This document shows positions 49,307-57,979 of a stretch of DNA of 64,000 nucleotides, piece by piece. The notes beneath the pieces are model-generated. The model saw only the letters and a program-made list of their open reading frames with translations. It ran no database searches and had not been told where the DNA came from. Position 1 is the stretch's first letter. Each line of letters opens with the position of its first letter. A program made the position numbers and the translations under genes. This DNA is from an uncultured Selenomonadales bacterium (GTDB lineage Bacteria > Bacillota > Negativicutes > Selenomonadales > Selenomonadaceae): NCBI GenBank assembly GCA_937877545.1, contig CALFJE010000062.1:1-64000 (forward strand), in the 5' to 3' direction.

Positions 49307-52300
49307 TATTCATCCTCCTCGCGCTTGAAACGGGTGATGTCGGCAATGTCGGGAAAAGAATCGTCGGGATTAGGCTCGGTGCCCAAATCAATGCCGTCAA
49401 GGGATAAATCGTCGGGAGAGACGGAAGCCAAATCGCCAAGGTTCTTAAGCTGAGCGTCAATCTCGTCGTCGGAAAGTTCGGGTTCCAAATCGTCAGCGAT
49501 AAGGTCTTCGGGAGGGGGCTCTTCGGGTTCGGGGGGCTTAACATCATGGTCGCCGTAGGTGCCCACGTCGACGCCCATATCATCAGCTTTCTTGCGAACG
49601 GCGCGGTCGTCGTCGTCGTCGTCGTCGTGAATGATAATTTCCTTGGAATCGCCGCTGAGAACGCGAATGTCGAGACCGATAGATTGAAGCTCCTTAATCA
49701 AAACCTTAAAGGATTCGGGAACGCCGGGTTCGGGGATATTCTGCCCTTTGACAATAGCCTCGTAAGCCTTGACGCGGCCGACAACGTCGTCGGATTTGAC
49801 GGTAAGAATCTCTTGGAGGGTGTAGCTGGCGCCGTAAGCCTCCAAAGCCCAAACTTCCATTTCGCCGAACCGCTGACCGCCGAATTGAGCCTTGCCGCCC
49901 AAAGGTTGCTGAGTGACCAAGCTGTAAGGTCCCGTGGAGCGTGCGTGGATTTTATCGTCAACAAGATGATGAAGCTTGAGCATGTAAACGCAACCGACGG
50001 TAACGCGATTCTCGAAAGGCTCGCCCGTGCGACCGTCGTAAAGGACAGTTTTGCCGTCGTCGTCAAGCCCCGCAAGCTTAATGGTATTGAAAATGTCGGA
50101 TTCGCGTGCGCCGTCGAAAACAGGAGTGGCAATGTGAACGCCGGCGTCGGAGGGAACAGGTAAGCCGTAAGTGTCAACGTCGAAGCCGAAATTGCGGAGG
50201 TCGCGCTCAATGTGTTTGTCGTGATTGCGAATGCGAATGCCGATTTGCCTGACAGCCATGCCCAGGTGAGTTTCCAAAACTTGCCCGATATTCATGCGGG
50301 AAGGAACGCCAAGAGGATTAAGCACGATGTCAACGGGAGTGCCGTCGGGTAAGAAAGGCATATCCTCTTGACGGCGAATTTCGGAAACAACGCCCTTGTT
50401 GCCGTGACGTCCGCTCATTTTGTCGCCGACGGAGATTTTCCGCTTCTGGGCAATGTAAACGCGAACCTGCTTATTGACACCGGGAGCCATTTCGTCGTTG
50501 TTATCGCGAGTGAAAACGTTGACGGCAACAATCTTGCCGGATTCGCCGTGAGGAACGCGTAAGGAAGTATCGCGAACTTCACGAGCCTTTTCACCGAAAA
50601 TGGCACGGAGGAGCCGCTCCTCAGCCGTCAATTCGGTTTCGCCCTTGGGAGTAACTTTGCCGACTAAAATATCGCCCGTGCGAACGTCCGCGCCGATAGC
50701 GATAATGCCGTCGGAATCGAGATGAGTTAAGGCATCCTCCGAGACGTTGGGAATATCGCGGGTGACTTCTTCGGGACCGAGCTTGGTATCGCGGGCGTCA
50801 CACTGATATTCTTCGATGTGAATGCTGGTATAAATATCGCGCTTGATGAGGTTTTCGGAAAGTAAAATGGCGTCCTCGTAGTTGTAACCCTCCCAGGGCA
50901 TGTAGGCGACGATAATGTTATAACCGAGAGCAAGTTCGCCGTTGGAAGTGGCGGGACCGTCGGCAATGGGTTGACGAGCAAAAACGTGTTCGCCTTCGTC
51001 GACGATGGGAATTTGGTTAATGCAAGTGCCTTGATTGGAACGAACAAACTTTTGAAGGCGGTAAACGTCAAACTTATCCTTGGCGGAGTTGACGAAATTA
51101 TCATCGACGCGAATCTTAATGGTGTCGGCGTCAACATAAGAGACGGTGCCGGGACGCCGCGCAAGAACCATGACGCCTGAATCGCAAGCGGCTTTGAATT
51201 CCATACCCGTACCGACGAGCGGAGCTTGAGTTTTAAGCAACGGAACGGCTTGCCTTTGCATGTTAGCCCCCATAAGAGCGCGATTGGCGTCGTCGTTTTC
51301 AAGGAAAGGAATCATAGCGGTAGCGATAGAGACGACCTGCTTAGGTGAAACGTCCATGTAATCAACCTTCTCGCGGCGGACTTTGGTAGTCTCCTCTGCG
51401 CGGCGCACGGTAACGCGTTCATTGATAAACCAATCGTTATCGTCAAGCGGCTCGTTGGCTTGAGCGATGATTAAAATTTCCTCCTCGTCGGCGGTCATGT
51501 AGCGGACTTCGTTGGTGACGCGTTGATTAACTTTGTCGACCTTGCGATAGGGCGTCTCCATAAAGCCGTATTGATTGACGCGAGCGTAGTTGGAAAGGGA
51601 GCCGATTAAACCGATATTCGGACCTTCGGGCGTCTCAATGGGGCACATCCTGCCGTAGTGAGAGTTATGAACGTCGCGGACTTCAAAGCCTGCGCGTTCC
51701 CTGGATAAGCCGCCGGGACCGAGGGCTGACAGCCTGCGTTTATGAGTAAGTTCGCTGAGCGGGTTATGCTGATCCATGAATTGACTAAGCTGACTGGAGC
51801 CGAAAAATTCCTTAATGGCGGCGACCACGGGGCGAATATTTATAAGATTCTGCGGCGTAACAATCTCGGCGTCCTGCGTAGTCATGCGTTCGCGAACGAC
51901 GCGCTCCATACGTGTCATGCCGATACGAAACTGATTCTGAAGCAGTTCGCCCACGGCGCGAACCCTGCGGTTGCCCAGGTGGTCAATATCGTCGGGCAAG
52001 CCGATACCCGCCATGAGGTCGAAAACGTAACTAATCGAACTCATAATATCGGCAATGCAAACCGTGCGGTTATCGTGAATAGGCAGATTGGGGGCGCAAA
52101 GCATGGTATACGCGCCGGCGTCGGTCTTCACGCGAATGTGAATGGGCGTAATATATCCGCCGCGCAATTCGTCGGGAGTAAGCCCAAACATCTGTTCTTC
52201 GCCCTCGTCGGGAATTTGGTCGAGCATTTGTTGAGTAATAACAACTTCTCTGTTCAATAAAAGTTCGCCGGTTTCTTGGTCGAACAAATCTTCTGCAAGC

Positions 52301-53451
52301 ACATGACCGAGCAAGCGGCGTTTCCAACCGAGTTTCTTTGTAAGCTTATATCTGCCGACGGCGGCAAGGTCGTATCTGCGCGGGTCGAAAAATTGTGAGT
52401 GGAGGAGGGAGGCGGCGTTATCGGCAGAGGGCGGTTCCCCCGGACGCAGACGATTATAAATGCCAATCAGAGCCTTCTCCTTATTATCTTCGCCGTTATG
52501 TTTATCGGCGTCGAGCATATCGATTAGGGCTTTGTAGCCGGCGGTGAGGTCGTTTTTATCGTCAAGGGCATAAATTTTATCGGTGAGGTATTTCAGATTG
52601 GAAAGGTTATCATTCTTCTCATCAAGCGCGGTGTAAGCCTTAAGCAGCGCGTCGAAAGTTTGAGCGTCGTGTTTACCTTTTCTTTTAAGATAGCCTGTGG
52701 TGAGCAGGTCGCGAGCGTCTGAGCCGTCTTCGGAGTCGGATTCGAGCAGGGCGGTTAATTGAGCGGCGGCAGTCTCATCGTGCAGTTTCTGTTCGATAAA
52801 AAACTTCACATCGAACAGCTCCAAAATCCGGTCATTGCTTTCAAAGTCGAGAGCGCGCAGGAAATAAGATACAGGCATCTTCCGCGTACGGTCTATGCGG
52901 ACGGCAATAGCGGAAGAGTTATCGGTTTCGAGTTCAATCCACGCGCCGCGATTGGGAATACATTGCCCTGTGAAAATATTCTTACCGGTCTGGTCGATGT
53001 CTTTGGTATAGTAAGCACCGGGCGAGCGGACGAGCTGTGAAACGATAACGCGTTCCGCGCCGTTGATAATGAAAGTGCCGGTCGAAGTCATAATGGGAAA
53101 ATCCCCCATAAAAACTTCCTGCTCTTTAACGTCGCCTTTCGCTTTATTAAGGAGTTTGACTTTCACGCGCACGGGCGCGGCGTAGGTACCGTCGCGTTTC
53201 TTGCATTCGTCGAGGCTATACTTACATTCGCCGAAAGTGAAATTCTCAAAGAACAGTTCCAAGTTCCCCGAAAAATCCGCTATAGGCGAAATATCCTTAA
53301 AAATTTCCTGCAGCCCCTCCTTCTTAAACCATTCGTAGGAGTTGCGTTGGAGATCCAGAAGATGCGGCATCTCCATGACTTCCTTTATCCTCGCGTAGCT
53401 GTAGCGTGTTCGTTTTCCTACTTGAACAGGATTAAACATTAAAGCCGTCAC
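49306..53451 (-). CDS. rpoB: DNA-directed RNA polymerase subunit beta
   Basis: The 1381-residue subunit is longer than the usual approximately 1150-1250 residues in Firmicutes. Two extras explain it: an acidic, Lys/Asp-rich insertion at about 235-322 (before ALIGIYNRLRPGEPP), and a C-terminal acidic tail of about 100 residues starting near the VLSGDSKEI segment, with a run of seven Asp and many Glu/Pro. Core landmarks are present: FSQFMDQ-type segment (here SQLSQFMDQHNPL), RRLSALGPGGL, the rifampicin pocket, and the flap and clamp. It heads the rpoB-rpoC operon with a promoter at 53559-53587. Confidence 0.98.
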   Translation of the reverse strand: MTALMFNPVQVGKRTRYSYARIKEVMEMPHLLDLQRNSYEWFKKEGLQEIFKDISPIADFSGNLELFFENFTFGECKYSLDECKKRDGTYAAPVRVKVKLLNKAKGDVKEQEVFMGDFPIMTSTGTFIINGAERVIVSQLVRSPGAYYTKDIDQTGKNIFTGQCIPNRGAWIELETDNSSAIAVRIDRTRKMPVSYFLRALDFESNDRILELFDVKFFIEQKLHDETAAAQLTALLESDSEDGSDARDLLTTGYLKRKGKHDAQTFDALLKAYTALDEKNDNLSNLKYLTDKIYALDDKNDLTAGYKALIDMLDADKHNGEDNKEKALIGIYNRLRPGEPPSADNAASLLHSQFFDPRRYDLAAVGRYKLTKKLGWKRRLLGHVLAEDLFDQETGELLLNREVVITQQMLDQIPDEGEEQMFGLTPDELRGGYITPIHIRVKTDAGAYTMLCAPNLPIHDNRTVCIADIMSSISYVFDLMAGIGLPDDIDHLGNRRVRAVGELLQNQFRIGMTRMERVVRERMTTQDAEIVTPQNLINIRPVVAAIKEFFGSSQLSQFMDQHNPLSELTHKRRLSALGPGGLSRERAGFEVRDVHNSHYGRMCPIETPEGPNIGLIGSLSNYARVNQYGFMETPYRKVDKVNQRVTNEVRYMTADEEEILIIAQANEPLDDNDWFINERVTVRRAEETTKVRREKVDYMDVSPKQVVSIATAMIPFLENDDANRALMGANMQRQAVPLLKTQAPLVGTGMEFKAACDSGVMVLARRPGTVSYVDADTIKIRVDDNFVNSAKDKFDVYRLQKFVRSNQGTCINQIPIVDEGEHVFARQPIADGPATSNGELALGYNIIVAYMPWEGYNYEDAILLSENLIKRDIYTSIHIEEYQCDARDTKLGPEEVTRDIPNVSEDALTHLDSDGIIAIGADVRTGDILVGKVTPKGETELTAEERLLRAIFGEKAREVRDTSLRVPHGESGKIVAVNVFTRDNNDEMAPGVNKQVRVYIAQKRKISVGDKMSGRHGNKGVVSEIRRQEDMPFLPDGTPVDIVLNPLGVPSRMNIGQVLETHLGMAVRQIGIRIRNHDKHIERDLRNFGFDVDTYGLPVPSDAGVHIATPVFDGARESDIFNTIKLAGLDDDGKTVLYDGRTGEPFENRVTVGCVYMLKLHHLVDDKIHARSTGPYSLVTQQPLGGKAQFGGQRFGEMEVWALEAYGASYTLQEILTVKSDDVVGRVKAYEAIVKGQNIPEPGVPESFKVLIKELQSIGLDIRVLSGDSKEIIIHDDDDDDDRAVRKKADDMGVDVGTYGDHDVKPPEPEEPPPEDLIADDLEPELSDDEIDAQLKNLGDLASVSPDDLSLDGIDLGTEPNPDDSFPDIADITRFKREEDE

Positions 53452-53558
53452 TCCTCACTTTAATTTAAATGCGCGGCGTAACCTTCGGAATGCCAAGCGG
53501 ACACGACGCGCACAGTTTCTCCCTATGTTTGTTATTCGTTGTTAATCAGTAGCTTTGA

Positions 53559-53587
53559 ATTGTATAGTCAAATGTTTTCTATGTCAA
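53559..53587 (-). promoter_or_regulatory. Promoter of rpoBC
   Basis: On the minus strand, TTGACA (53582-53587), 17 bases, TACAAT (53559-53564). Transcription would start about 100 bases upstream of the rpoB ATG. Divergent from the tRNA-Arg promoter. Confidence 0.8.
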
Positions 53588-53599
53588 GCGGATTCGGCG

Positions 53600-53628
53600 T
53601 TGACTTTACGGCGGCGGCGTGATAAACT
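53600..53628 (+). promoter_or_regulatory. Promoter of tRNA-Arg
   Basis: TTGACT (53600-53605), 17 bases, TAAACT (53623-53628), about ten bases before the mature tRNA. Confidence 0.65.
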
Positions 53629-53637
53629 GCCCGCTAA

Positions 53638-53714
53638 GCGGTTGTAGCTCAGCAGGATAGAGCGGCTGCCTCCTAAGCAGTAGGTCGGGCGTTCGAATCG
53701 CCCCAATCGCACCA
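53638..53714 (+). tRNA. tRNA-Arg (anticodon CCU)
   Basis: GCGGTTG (53638-53644) pairs with CAATCGC before the encoded ACCA. The D-arm has the usual AGCTC...GAGC stem. The anticodon stem GCTGC/GCAGT encloses CTCCTAA, giving anticodon CCU. The T-arm has GGGCG TTCGAAT CGCCC. All arms are intact and the CCA is encoded. A terminator hairpin follows at 53755-53788. Confidence 0.95.
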
Positions 53715-53754
53715 ATTCTGAACGTAAGGAACGAAAAATATAGAACAGACAAAA

Positions 53755-53788
53755 AAGCTCTTCGCAAACGTGAAGGGCTTAAATTTTT
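53755..53788 (+). terminator. Terminator after tRNA-Arg
   Basis: AAGCTCTTC (53755-53763) pairs with GAAGGGCTT (53772-53780, one G-T pair), then AAATTTTT. Confidence 0.7.
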
Positions 53789-53809
53789 ATCCGAAGGAGG
53801 CGGATTATC

Positions 53810-54946
53810 ATGTCGAAGGGGAAAATTTTAATCGGAGTGGCGTTGGCGGCATTGGCTGTCGCAATCGGCACTTATCTTGCTTTTTCACCGAAAAGTATCT
53901 CGGCGTCACGAGGAGTAAATGTGTCGTTGCCGGAGGAAATTGTCCAACAGAATCAGGCGGGCGCGGGCGAGGCGGAAATTTATTTGGCGGGCGGCTGTTT
54001 TTGGGGCACGGAATTTTTAATGCGCAACGTCCCCGGCGTCACGAGCGTGGAGGTCGGCTACGCCAACGGCACCACCCGCAACCCCGTTTATCGCGACGTG
54101 TGTAAGGGTTCCGGGCACGCCGAAACCGCGCATGTCATCTACGACACCAAAGCCATTTCGTTGCAAAAGATATTGTCGATTTACTACCAATCGATTGATC
54201 CGACGTTCGTCAAGCGCGAGGGCAACGGCGAGGACATGCAATATCGTTCGGGCATTTACTACAGCGACCCCGACGACAGGGAGATTATCAAGGCGTCACT
54301 TAAGGAGCTTCAGGGCAGTTTCTTCAACAAAATTTCCGTCGAGTGCGAGCCGATTAGGAATTTCTATCGCGCCGAGGAGGAACATCAGGAGTATCTTATG
54401 AAAAATCCGAGCGGTTACTGTCATTTGTCGCGCTCCATGATTGACGAACAGGCTAAGGCTAACGCGGCGCAGACGTTCAAGGATAAGAATTTCCCGCGTG
54501 ATAAAGTTTACGGCAAGCCGACCAAGGAGACGCTTAAAAACCTCAACGAGCTTCAACGCGCCGTCACGCAGGAAAACGCCACCGAGCCGCCTTACAAGAA
54601 CGAGTACAACGAGGAGGAACGCGCCGGCATCTATGTTGACGTGACCAACGGGCAGCCGCTGTTCGTGTCGACGGATAAATTTGATTCGGGTTGCGGCTGG
54701 CCTGCCTTTTCCAAGCCGATTGACAACAGCTTTATCGAGGAGCGCAAGGATTTTTCCTTCGGCAGAGACAGAGTCGAAGTCCGCGCCAAGGCAAGCGATT
54801 CGCATTTGGGTCACGTCTTCGACGACGGCGACGCGGCTAAGGGCGGCTTGCGCTACTGCATCAACAGTGCGGCGTTGCGCTTTATTCCCCGTGATAAAAT
54901 GCAGACGGAGGGCTACGGCGATTGGCTTGACTTATTTAAATCATGA
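53810..54946 (+). CDS. msrAB: Membrane-anchored peptide methionine sulfoxide reductase MsrAB
   Basis: This 378-residue fusion has an N-terminal hydrophobic segment (residues about 6-25: ILIGVALAALAVAIGTYLAF), probably an uncleaved anchor or signal. The MsrA domain follows with the catalytic GCFWG (Cys near residue 63) and YRSGIYY. The MsrB domain then shows SGCGWPAF, HLGHVFDDGD and RYCINSAALRF with the catalytic Cys. The two halves reduce the S and R epimers of methionine sulfoxide. The anchor places repair at the outer face of the inner membrane or in the periplasm. An AAGGAGG site precedes the ATG. Confidence 0.92.
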   Translation: MSKGKILIGVALAALAVAIGTYLAFSPKSISASRGVNVSLPEEIVQQNQAGAGEAEIYLAGGCFWGTEFLMRNVPGVTSVEVGYANGTTRNPVYRDVCKGSGHAETAHVIYDTKAISLQKILSIYYQSIDPTFVKREGNGEDMQYRSGIYYSDPDDREIIKASLKELQGSFFNKISVECEPIRNFYRAEEEHQEYLMKNPSGYCHLSRSMIDEQAKANAAQTFKDKNFPRDKVYGKPTKETLKNLNELQRAVTQENATEPPYKNEYNEEERAGIYVDVTNGQPLFVSTDKFDSGCGWPAFSKPIDNSFIEERKDFSFGRDRVEVRAKASDSHLGHVFDDGDAAKGGLRYCINSAALRFIPRDKMQTEGYGDWLDLFKS

Positions 54947-55005
54947 ACGAATTTTATTTTGAAACAGCCTCGGCATAAAGTTTGCCGCTCAATACTTTTG
55001 CGTTC

Positions 55006-55033
55006 GCCGCCACGTCATTTGGCGGCTTTTTTT
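55006..55033 (+). terminator. Terminator of msrAB
   Basis: GCCGCC (55006-55011) pairs with GGCGGC (55021-55026), then seven Ts. Confidence 0.8.
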
Positions 55034-55092
55034 ACAATGACAATCTCATCGTGACATTTTCCCTCAACCGCCAAGCAAAAGTATGGTTTCGA

Positions 55093-55121
55093 TTGAATCT
55101 GAAAATTTTTTGTAGTATATT
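55093..55121 (+). promoter_or_regulatory. Promoter upstream of the decayed methylase and cdaA
   Basis: TTGAAT (55093-55098), 17 bases, TATATT (55116-55121). Confidence 0.55.
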
Positions 55122-55159
55122 TGGCGCGGGCGAAACATTTTAAGTAAGCGGAGGTTGTT

Positions 55160-56025
55160 ATGGTTAAGCTTTATGACTTAAATCATCCCGAATACGGTTA
55201 CCTTGAGGTTGAAGTCGAGGAATTTTATTCCAACGATTATCCGCAATTCTTTGCTCGCAAGGGCAAGAATACTTACGTTCGCGATTTTTTTACTCCGATT
55301 TACGACGTGCCGATAATGACTTGGGGCAACAAGCCGAGCGACGGCGGCAACTTAATCTTGTCCCCCGAAGAGCGCGACGAACTTATTGCCAAAAATCCCG
55401 CCTCACAGAAATGGATTCGCAAATACCTCGGCGCAAAGGAGTTCATTTTCGTTTGGCAAGCAAGAAAGCCGCCACACGTCGCGACGCCGAAACCCCGTGG
55501 TTATTTCAAGAACGTCGCCAACCTAAGAGCAATTATCTTTTGGTGCCGTGTGTCAGCGGCGACCGTCGCCAATACATACCAATCGATTACATGTCGAGCG
55601 ACATTATTTGCGGCAACGCCAACTTTATGATACCCGACGCAAAATATTGGCACTTTGGCGTTTTGACGAGTTCGGCGCATATGGCGTGGATGCGAATGGT
55701 CTGCGGGCGATTGGGCATGAGCTGTCGCTACTCTGCGGAGGTGGTTTATAATCCCTTCCCGTGGCCGCCGTTCAATCGGGAGGTGGAGCGCACGGCTTCC
55801 AAAATTCTGACGGTGCGGCGCAAATACCCGGAGACCGGCTTAGCCGACCTGTACGACCCGACGATTATGCCAAAAGATTTGCGGGCGGCGCACACGGCTA
55901 ACGACCACGCCGTCATGGAGGCTTACGACTTTCCGAAAGGCATGACCGAACAGCAAATGCAAACCGCTTTCCTGAAACTTTACAAACGTTTGGAGACCTT
56001 GGATAGACTTTTTAACGGAAAATGA
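55160..56025 (+). pseudogene. C-terminal remnant of a YeeA/MmeI-like type IIG methylase
   Basis: From ATG 55160 the first frame reads VKLYDLNHPEYGYLEVEVEEF, a non-methylase N-terminus, then FTPIYDVPIMTWGNKPSDGGNLI and WIRKYLGAKEF, a match to MmeI/YeeA-type enzymes. The frame then changes near 55450. The other frame resumes with ETPWLFQERRQPKSNYLLVP, RRQYIPIDYM, YWHFGVLTSSAHMAWMRMVCGRL, and VYNPFPWPP, ending at 56025. SAM-binding and NPPY motifs are missing. Only the specificity and C-terminal parts remain, so the gene is inactive as a methylase. Confidence 0.75.
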
Positions 56026-56037
56026 GGAGGAATGCCT

Positions 56038-56883
56038 ATGCCGATAGATTTTGAACTGCCCGTGAAAATCCGCGACCTGGTCACGACGATAACCGTGCTC
56101 GACATTTTCGACATCCTAATCGTGGCGGCGATAATCTACAAGACGTATCAAATGATTCAAGACACGCGGGCAATCACGTTGGTCAAAGGGCTTATGGTTA
56201 TCGTGTCGCTGACGATAATCTGCGGCTGGCTGAATTTGCACGTGATAAGCTGGCTTTTGCAAAAAAGCTCGGAGTGGTTGCTGATAGCGTTGCCGATACT
56301 TTTTCAACCGGAATTGCGGCGGGGATTGGAACATTTGGGGCAAGGACAATTCTTCAGCCATGGAGCGTCGTTGCTGGACAAAAAAGCAGCCGATACGGTC
56401 GTCGACGAGCTGGTCAAGACGGCAAAGAAGCTGTCGCAGACACGCACGGGCGCACTCATGGTCATCGAACGCGAAATGAAATTGAACGACATCAGCGTCA
56501 CGGGCATACACATTGACGGAATCATATCATCGGAATTTTTACTGAACGTCTTTATCGTGAACACGCCCCTGCACGACGGCGCGGCGATAATTCGCGGAAA
56601 CAGACTAATCTCGGCGGCGTGCGTCTTGCCGCTGACGGAAAACACCGGCTTATCAACGGAGCTGGGCACGCGTCACAGGGCGGCAATCGGCTTATCGGAG
56701 CAGTGCGACGCGTTAATAGTCGTTGTGAGCGAGGAAACGGGTACAATCTCCGTCGCCGAAAACGGGCGCATGGTTCGCCACCTCGACGAACAGACTTTGG
56801 CGGCTAAGATTCGTCCCGCCTTTTCGCGCCGCGAGGATAAATTTTTCGGCAACATGCTATCCAAATGGAGGGGCGGCTCATGA
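56038..56883 (+). CDS. cdaA: Diadenylate cyclase CdaA
   Basis: The 281-residue protein has three N-terminal membrane helices (about residues 22-95) and the DisA_N cyclase domain with the DGA (HDGAAIIRGN) and RHR (ELGTRHRAAIGLSE) motifs. It makes the second messenger c-di-AMP. ATG 56038 has a well-placed GAGGAGG seven bases upstream, whereas ATG 56032 overlaps it. The stop overlaps the start of cdaR by four bases, the standard cdaA-cdaR coupling, and a glmM gene is not present downstream. Confidence 0.95.
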   Translation: MPIDFELPVKIRDLVTTITVLDIFDILIVAAIIYKTYQMIQDTRAITLVKGLMVIVSLTIICGWLNLHVISWLLQKSSEWLLIALPILFQPELRRGLEHLGQGQFFSHGASLLDKKAADTVVDELVKTAKKLSQTRTGALMVIEREMKLNDISVTGIHIDGIISSEFLLNVFIVNTPLHDGAAIIRGNRLISAACVLPLTENTGLSTELGTRHRAAIGLSEQCDALIVVVSEETGTISVAENGRMVRHLDEQTLAAKIRPAFSRREDKFFGNMLSKWRGGS

Positions 56884-57830
56884 GGACGCAAATAATAAAT
56901 CTTTTCCGCCGCAACCTGCTGAAGAAGTTAATCGCACTCGTGGCGGCGTTCCTTATGTGGGTATACGTCATGGCAGACCAAGACCCCGCGATAGACGGCT
57001 CCTATACGGTGCCGCTGACAATTTCAAACGCGCCTTACGACTTAATCCCCATATGCGACGAAAAAGTTATACAGGTAAGCGCACGTGCGCCGCGTTCGAG
57101 TGTCGTTAAGTACGACGCCAACGCCTTCCGCGTCTACGCGAATTTGGAGGGCTTGGGCGAGGGCGACCACCAAATCACGCCGCAAGTGGTCATGCCGCAA
57201 GGCTTTGAACTTATAGAAACGTATCCCTCGACGGTCAAAGTCAAACTGGACTCCGCGACGGAGCGGCAAATGTTCATTGAGCTGATAACGACGGGGGCGG
57301 TTGCGCCCGATTCGGCGATAAGAGAAATTCGCAAGTCAATGGAGGCGGTCACGGTCGTCGGTCCGAAAAACTTCGTCGAGCAAGTGGCGCGGGTCTACAG
57401 TATGATAAATTTTTCGGGCAACACGTCGAGCTTTGAGATGCAGATACCGATGCGGGCGGTCGACGCCAAAGAAAATCCCGTGTCGGGCGTGCGCGTGGTA
57501 CCGAGCGTCATAACGGTTTCGGTCGACATAGAGAGCGGCGTCAAGAAAAAAATCGTTCCCGTCGTCTCGGAGCTGACTGCCCCGGACGGTTGGGAACTGA
57601 CAAAAGTAACCGTGGAACCCGCGCAGATTGAAATAACGGGCGCGGAGTCGGTCGTGAATGCAATCGTGACGCTAAAGACGGAGCCTTTCACCGTGCAGAC
57701 GGGGCAAAAGAATTTCAAAGGCTCGCTTGAGTTGGTGGTGCCCGAAGGCGTGACGGTCAAGAGTAAAGAGGTCACGGTATCGGCGGAAGTCGTCCGCAAG
57801 CCCGTCGCCAAGGAGCCGACTTCCAACTAA
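56880..57830 (+). CDS. cdaR: CdaA regulatory protein CdaR (YbbR domains)
   Basis: The 316-residue protein has one N-terminal membrane anchor (LLKKLIALVAAFLMWVYVMA) and several tandem YbbR beta-domains in the periplasmic part, each with a VPLTISNAP-like or VTVSVDIE-like strand pattern. CdaR binds CdaA and tunes c-di-AMP synthesis. ATG 56880 overlaps the cdaA stop; the earlier in-frame ATG at 56865 lies within cdaA. It ends shortly before a candidate small RNA. Confidence 0.9.
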   Translation: MRTQIINLFRRNLLKKLIALVAAFLMWVYVMADQDPAIDGSYTVPLTISNAPYDLIPICDEKVIQVSARAPRSSVVKYDANAFRVYANLEGLGEGDHQITPQVVMPQGFELIETYPSTVKVKLDSATERQMFIELITTGAVAPDSAIREIRKSMEAVTVVGPKNFVEQVARVYSMINFSGNTSSFEMQIPMRAVDAKENPVSGVRVVPSVITVSVDIESGVKKKIVPVVSELTAPDGWELTKVTVEPAQIEITGAESVVNAIVTLKTEPFTVQTGQKNFKGSLELVVPEGVTVKSKEVTVSAEVVRKPVAKEPTSN

Positions 57831-57854
57831 TTCAAAAAAATTTTTCGGGAGCAC

Positions 57855-57883
57855 TTGATAATTGTTATCACGTGTGCTATACT
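57855..57883 (+). promoter_or_regulatory. Sigma70 promoter overlapped by a Fur-like operator
   Basis: TTGATA (57855-57860), 17 bases, extended TGC and TATACT (57878-57883). The -35 and spacer read TGATAATTGTTATCA, close to the 7-1-7 Fur/PerR/Zur box (TGATAAT-N-ATTATCA) with one base different. The nearest downstream feature is not a gene but a short RNA ending at 57968. Confidence 0.65.
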
Positions 57884-57889
57884 GCGTTC

Positions 57890-57968
57890 AGGCTTTCGTT
57901 AAAGCTCTCCTAAAATATAATACACATACGCTTGAAAAAGACTCCGTGCTGCTCACGCGGAGTCTTTT
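57890..57968 (+). ncRNA. Candidate Fur-controlled small RNA
   Basis: Transcription from the promoter at 57855-57883 should start near 57890 and end at the terminator at 57937-57968, giving about 80 bases. The 5' part forms a small hairpin (GCTTT, CGTT, AAAGC at 57892-57905). It is followed by a single-stranded UCUCCU at 57906-57911, complementary to a Shine-Dalgarno AGGAGA, then an AU-rich stretch and the terminator. No meaningful ORF is present. The layout matches Fur-controlled regulatory RNAs such as RyhB and FsrA, which use C-rich seeds, but no sequence similarity to a named family is recognised. Confidence 0.55.
57937..57968. terminator. Bidirectional terminator
   Basis: AAAGACTCCG (57937-57946) with CGGAGTCTTT (57958-57967), flanked by A and T runs on both sides. 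It ends the candidate small RNA on the plus strand and rlmD on the minus strand. Confidence 0.8.
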
Positions 57969-57979
57969 CGATTTCAAAA

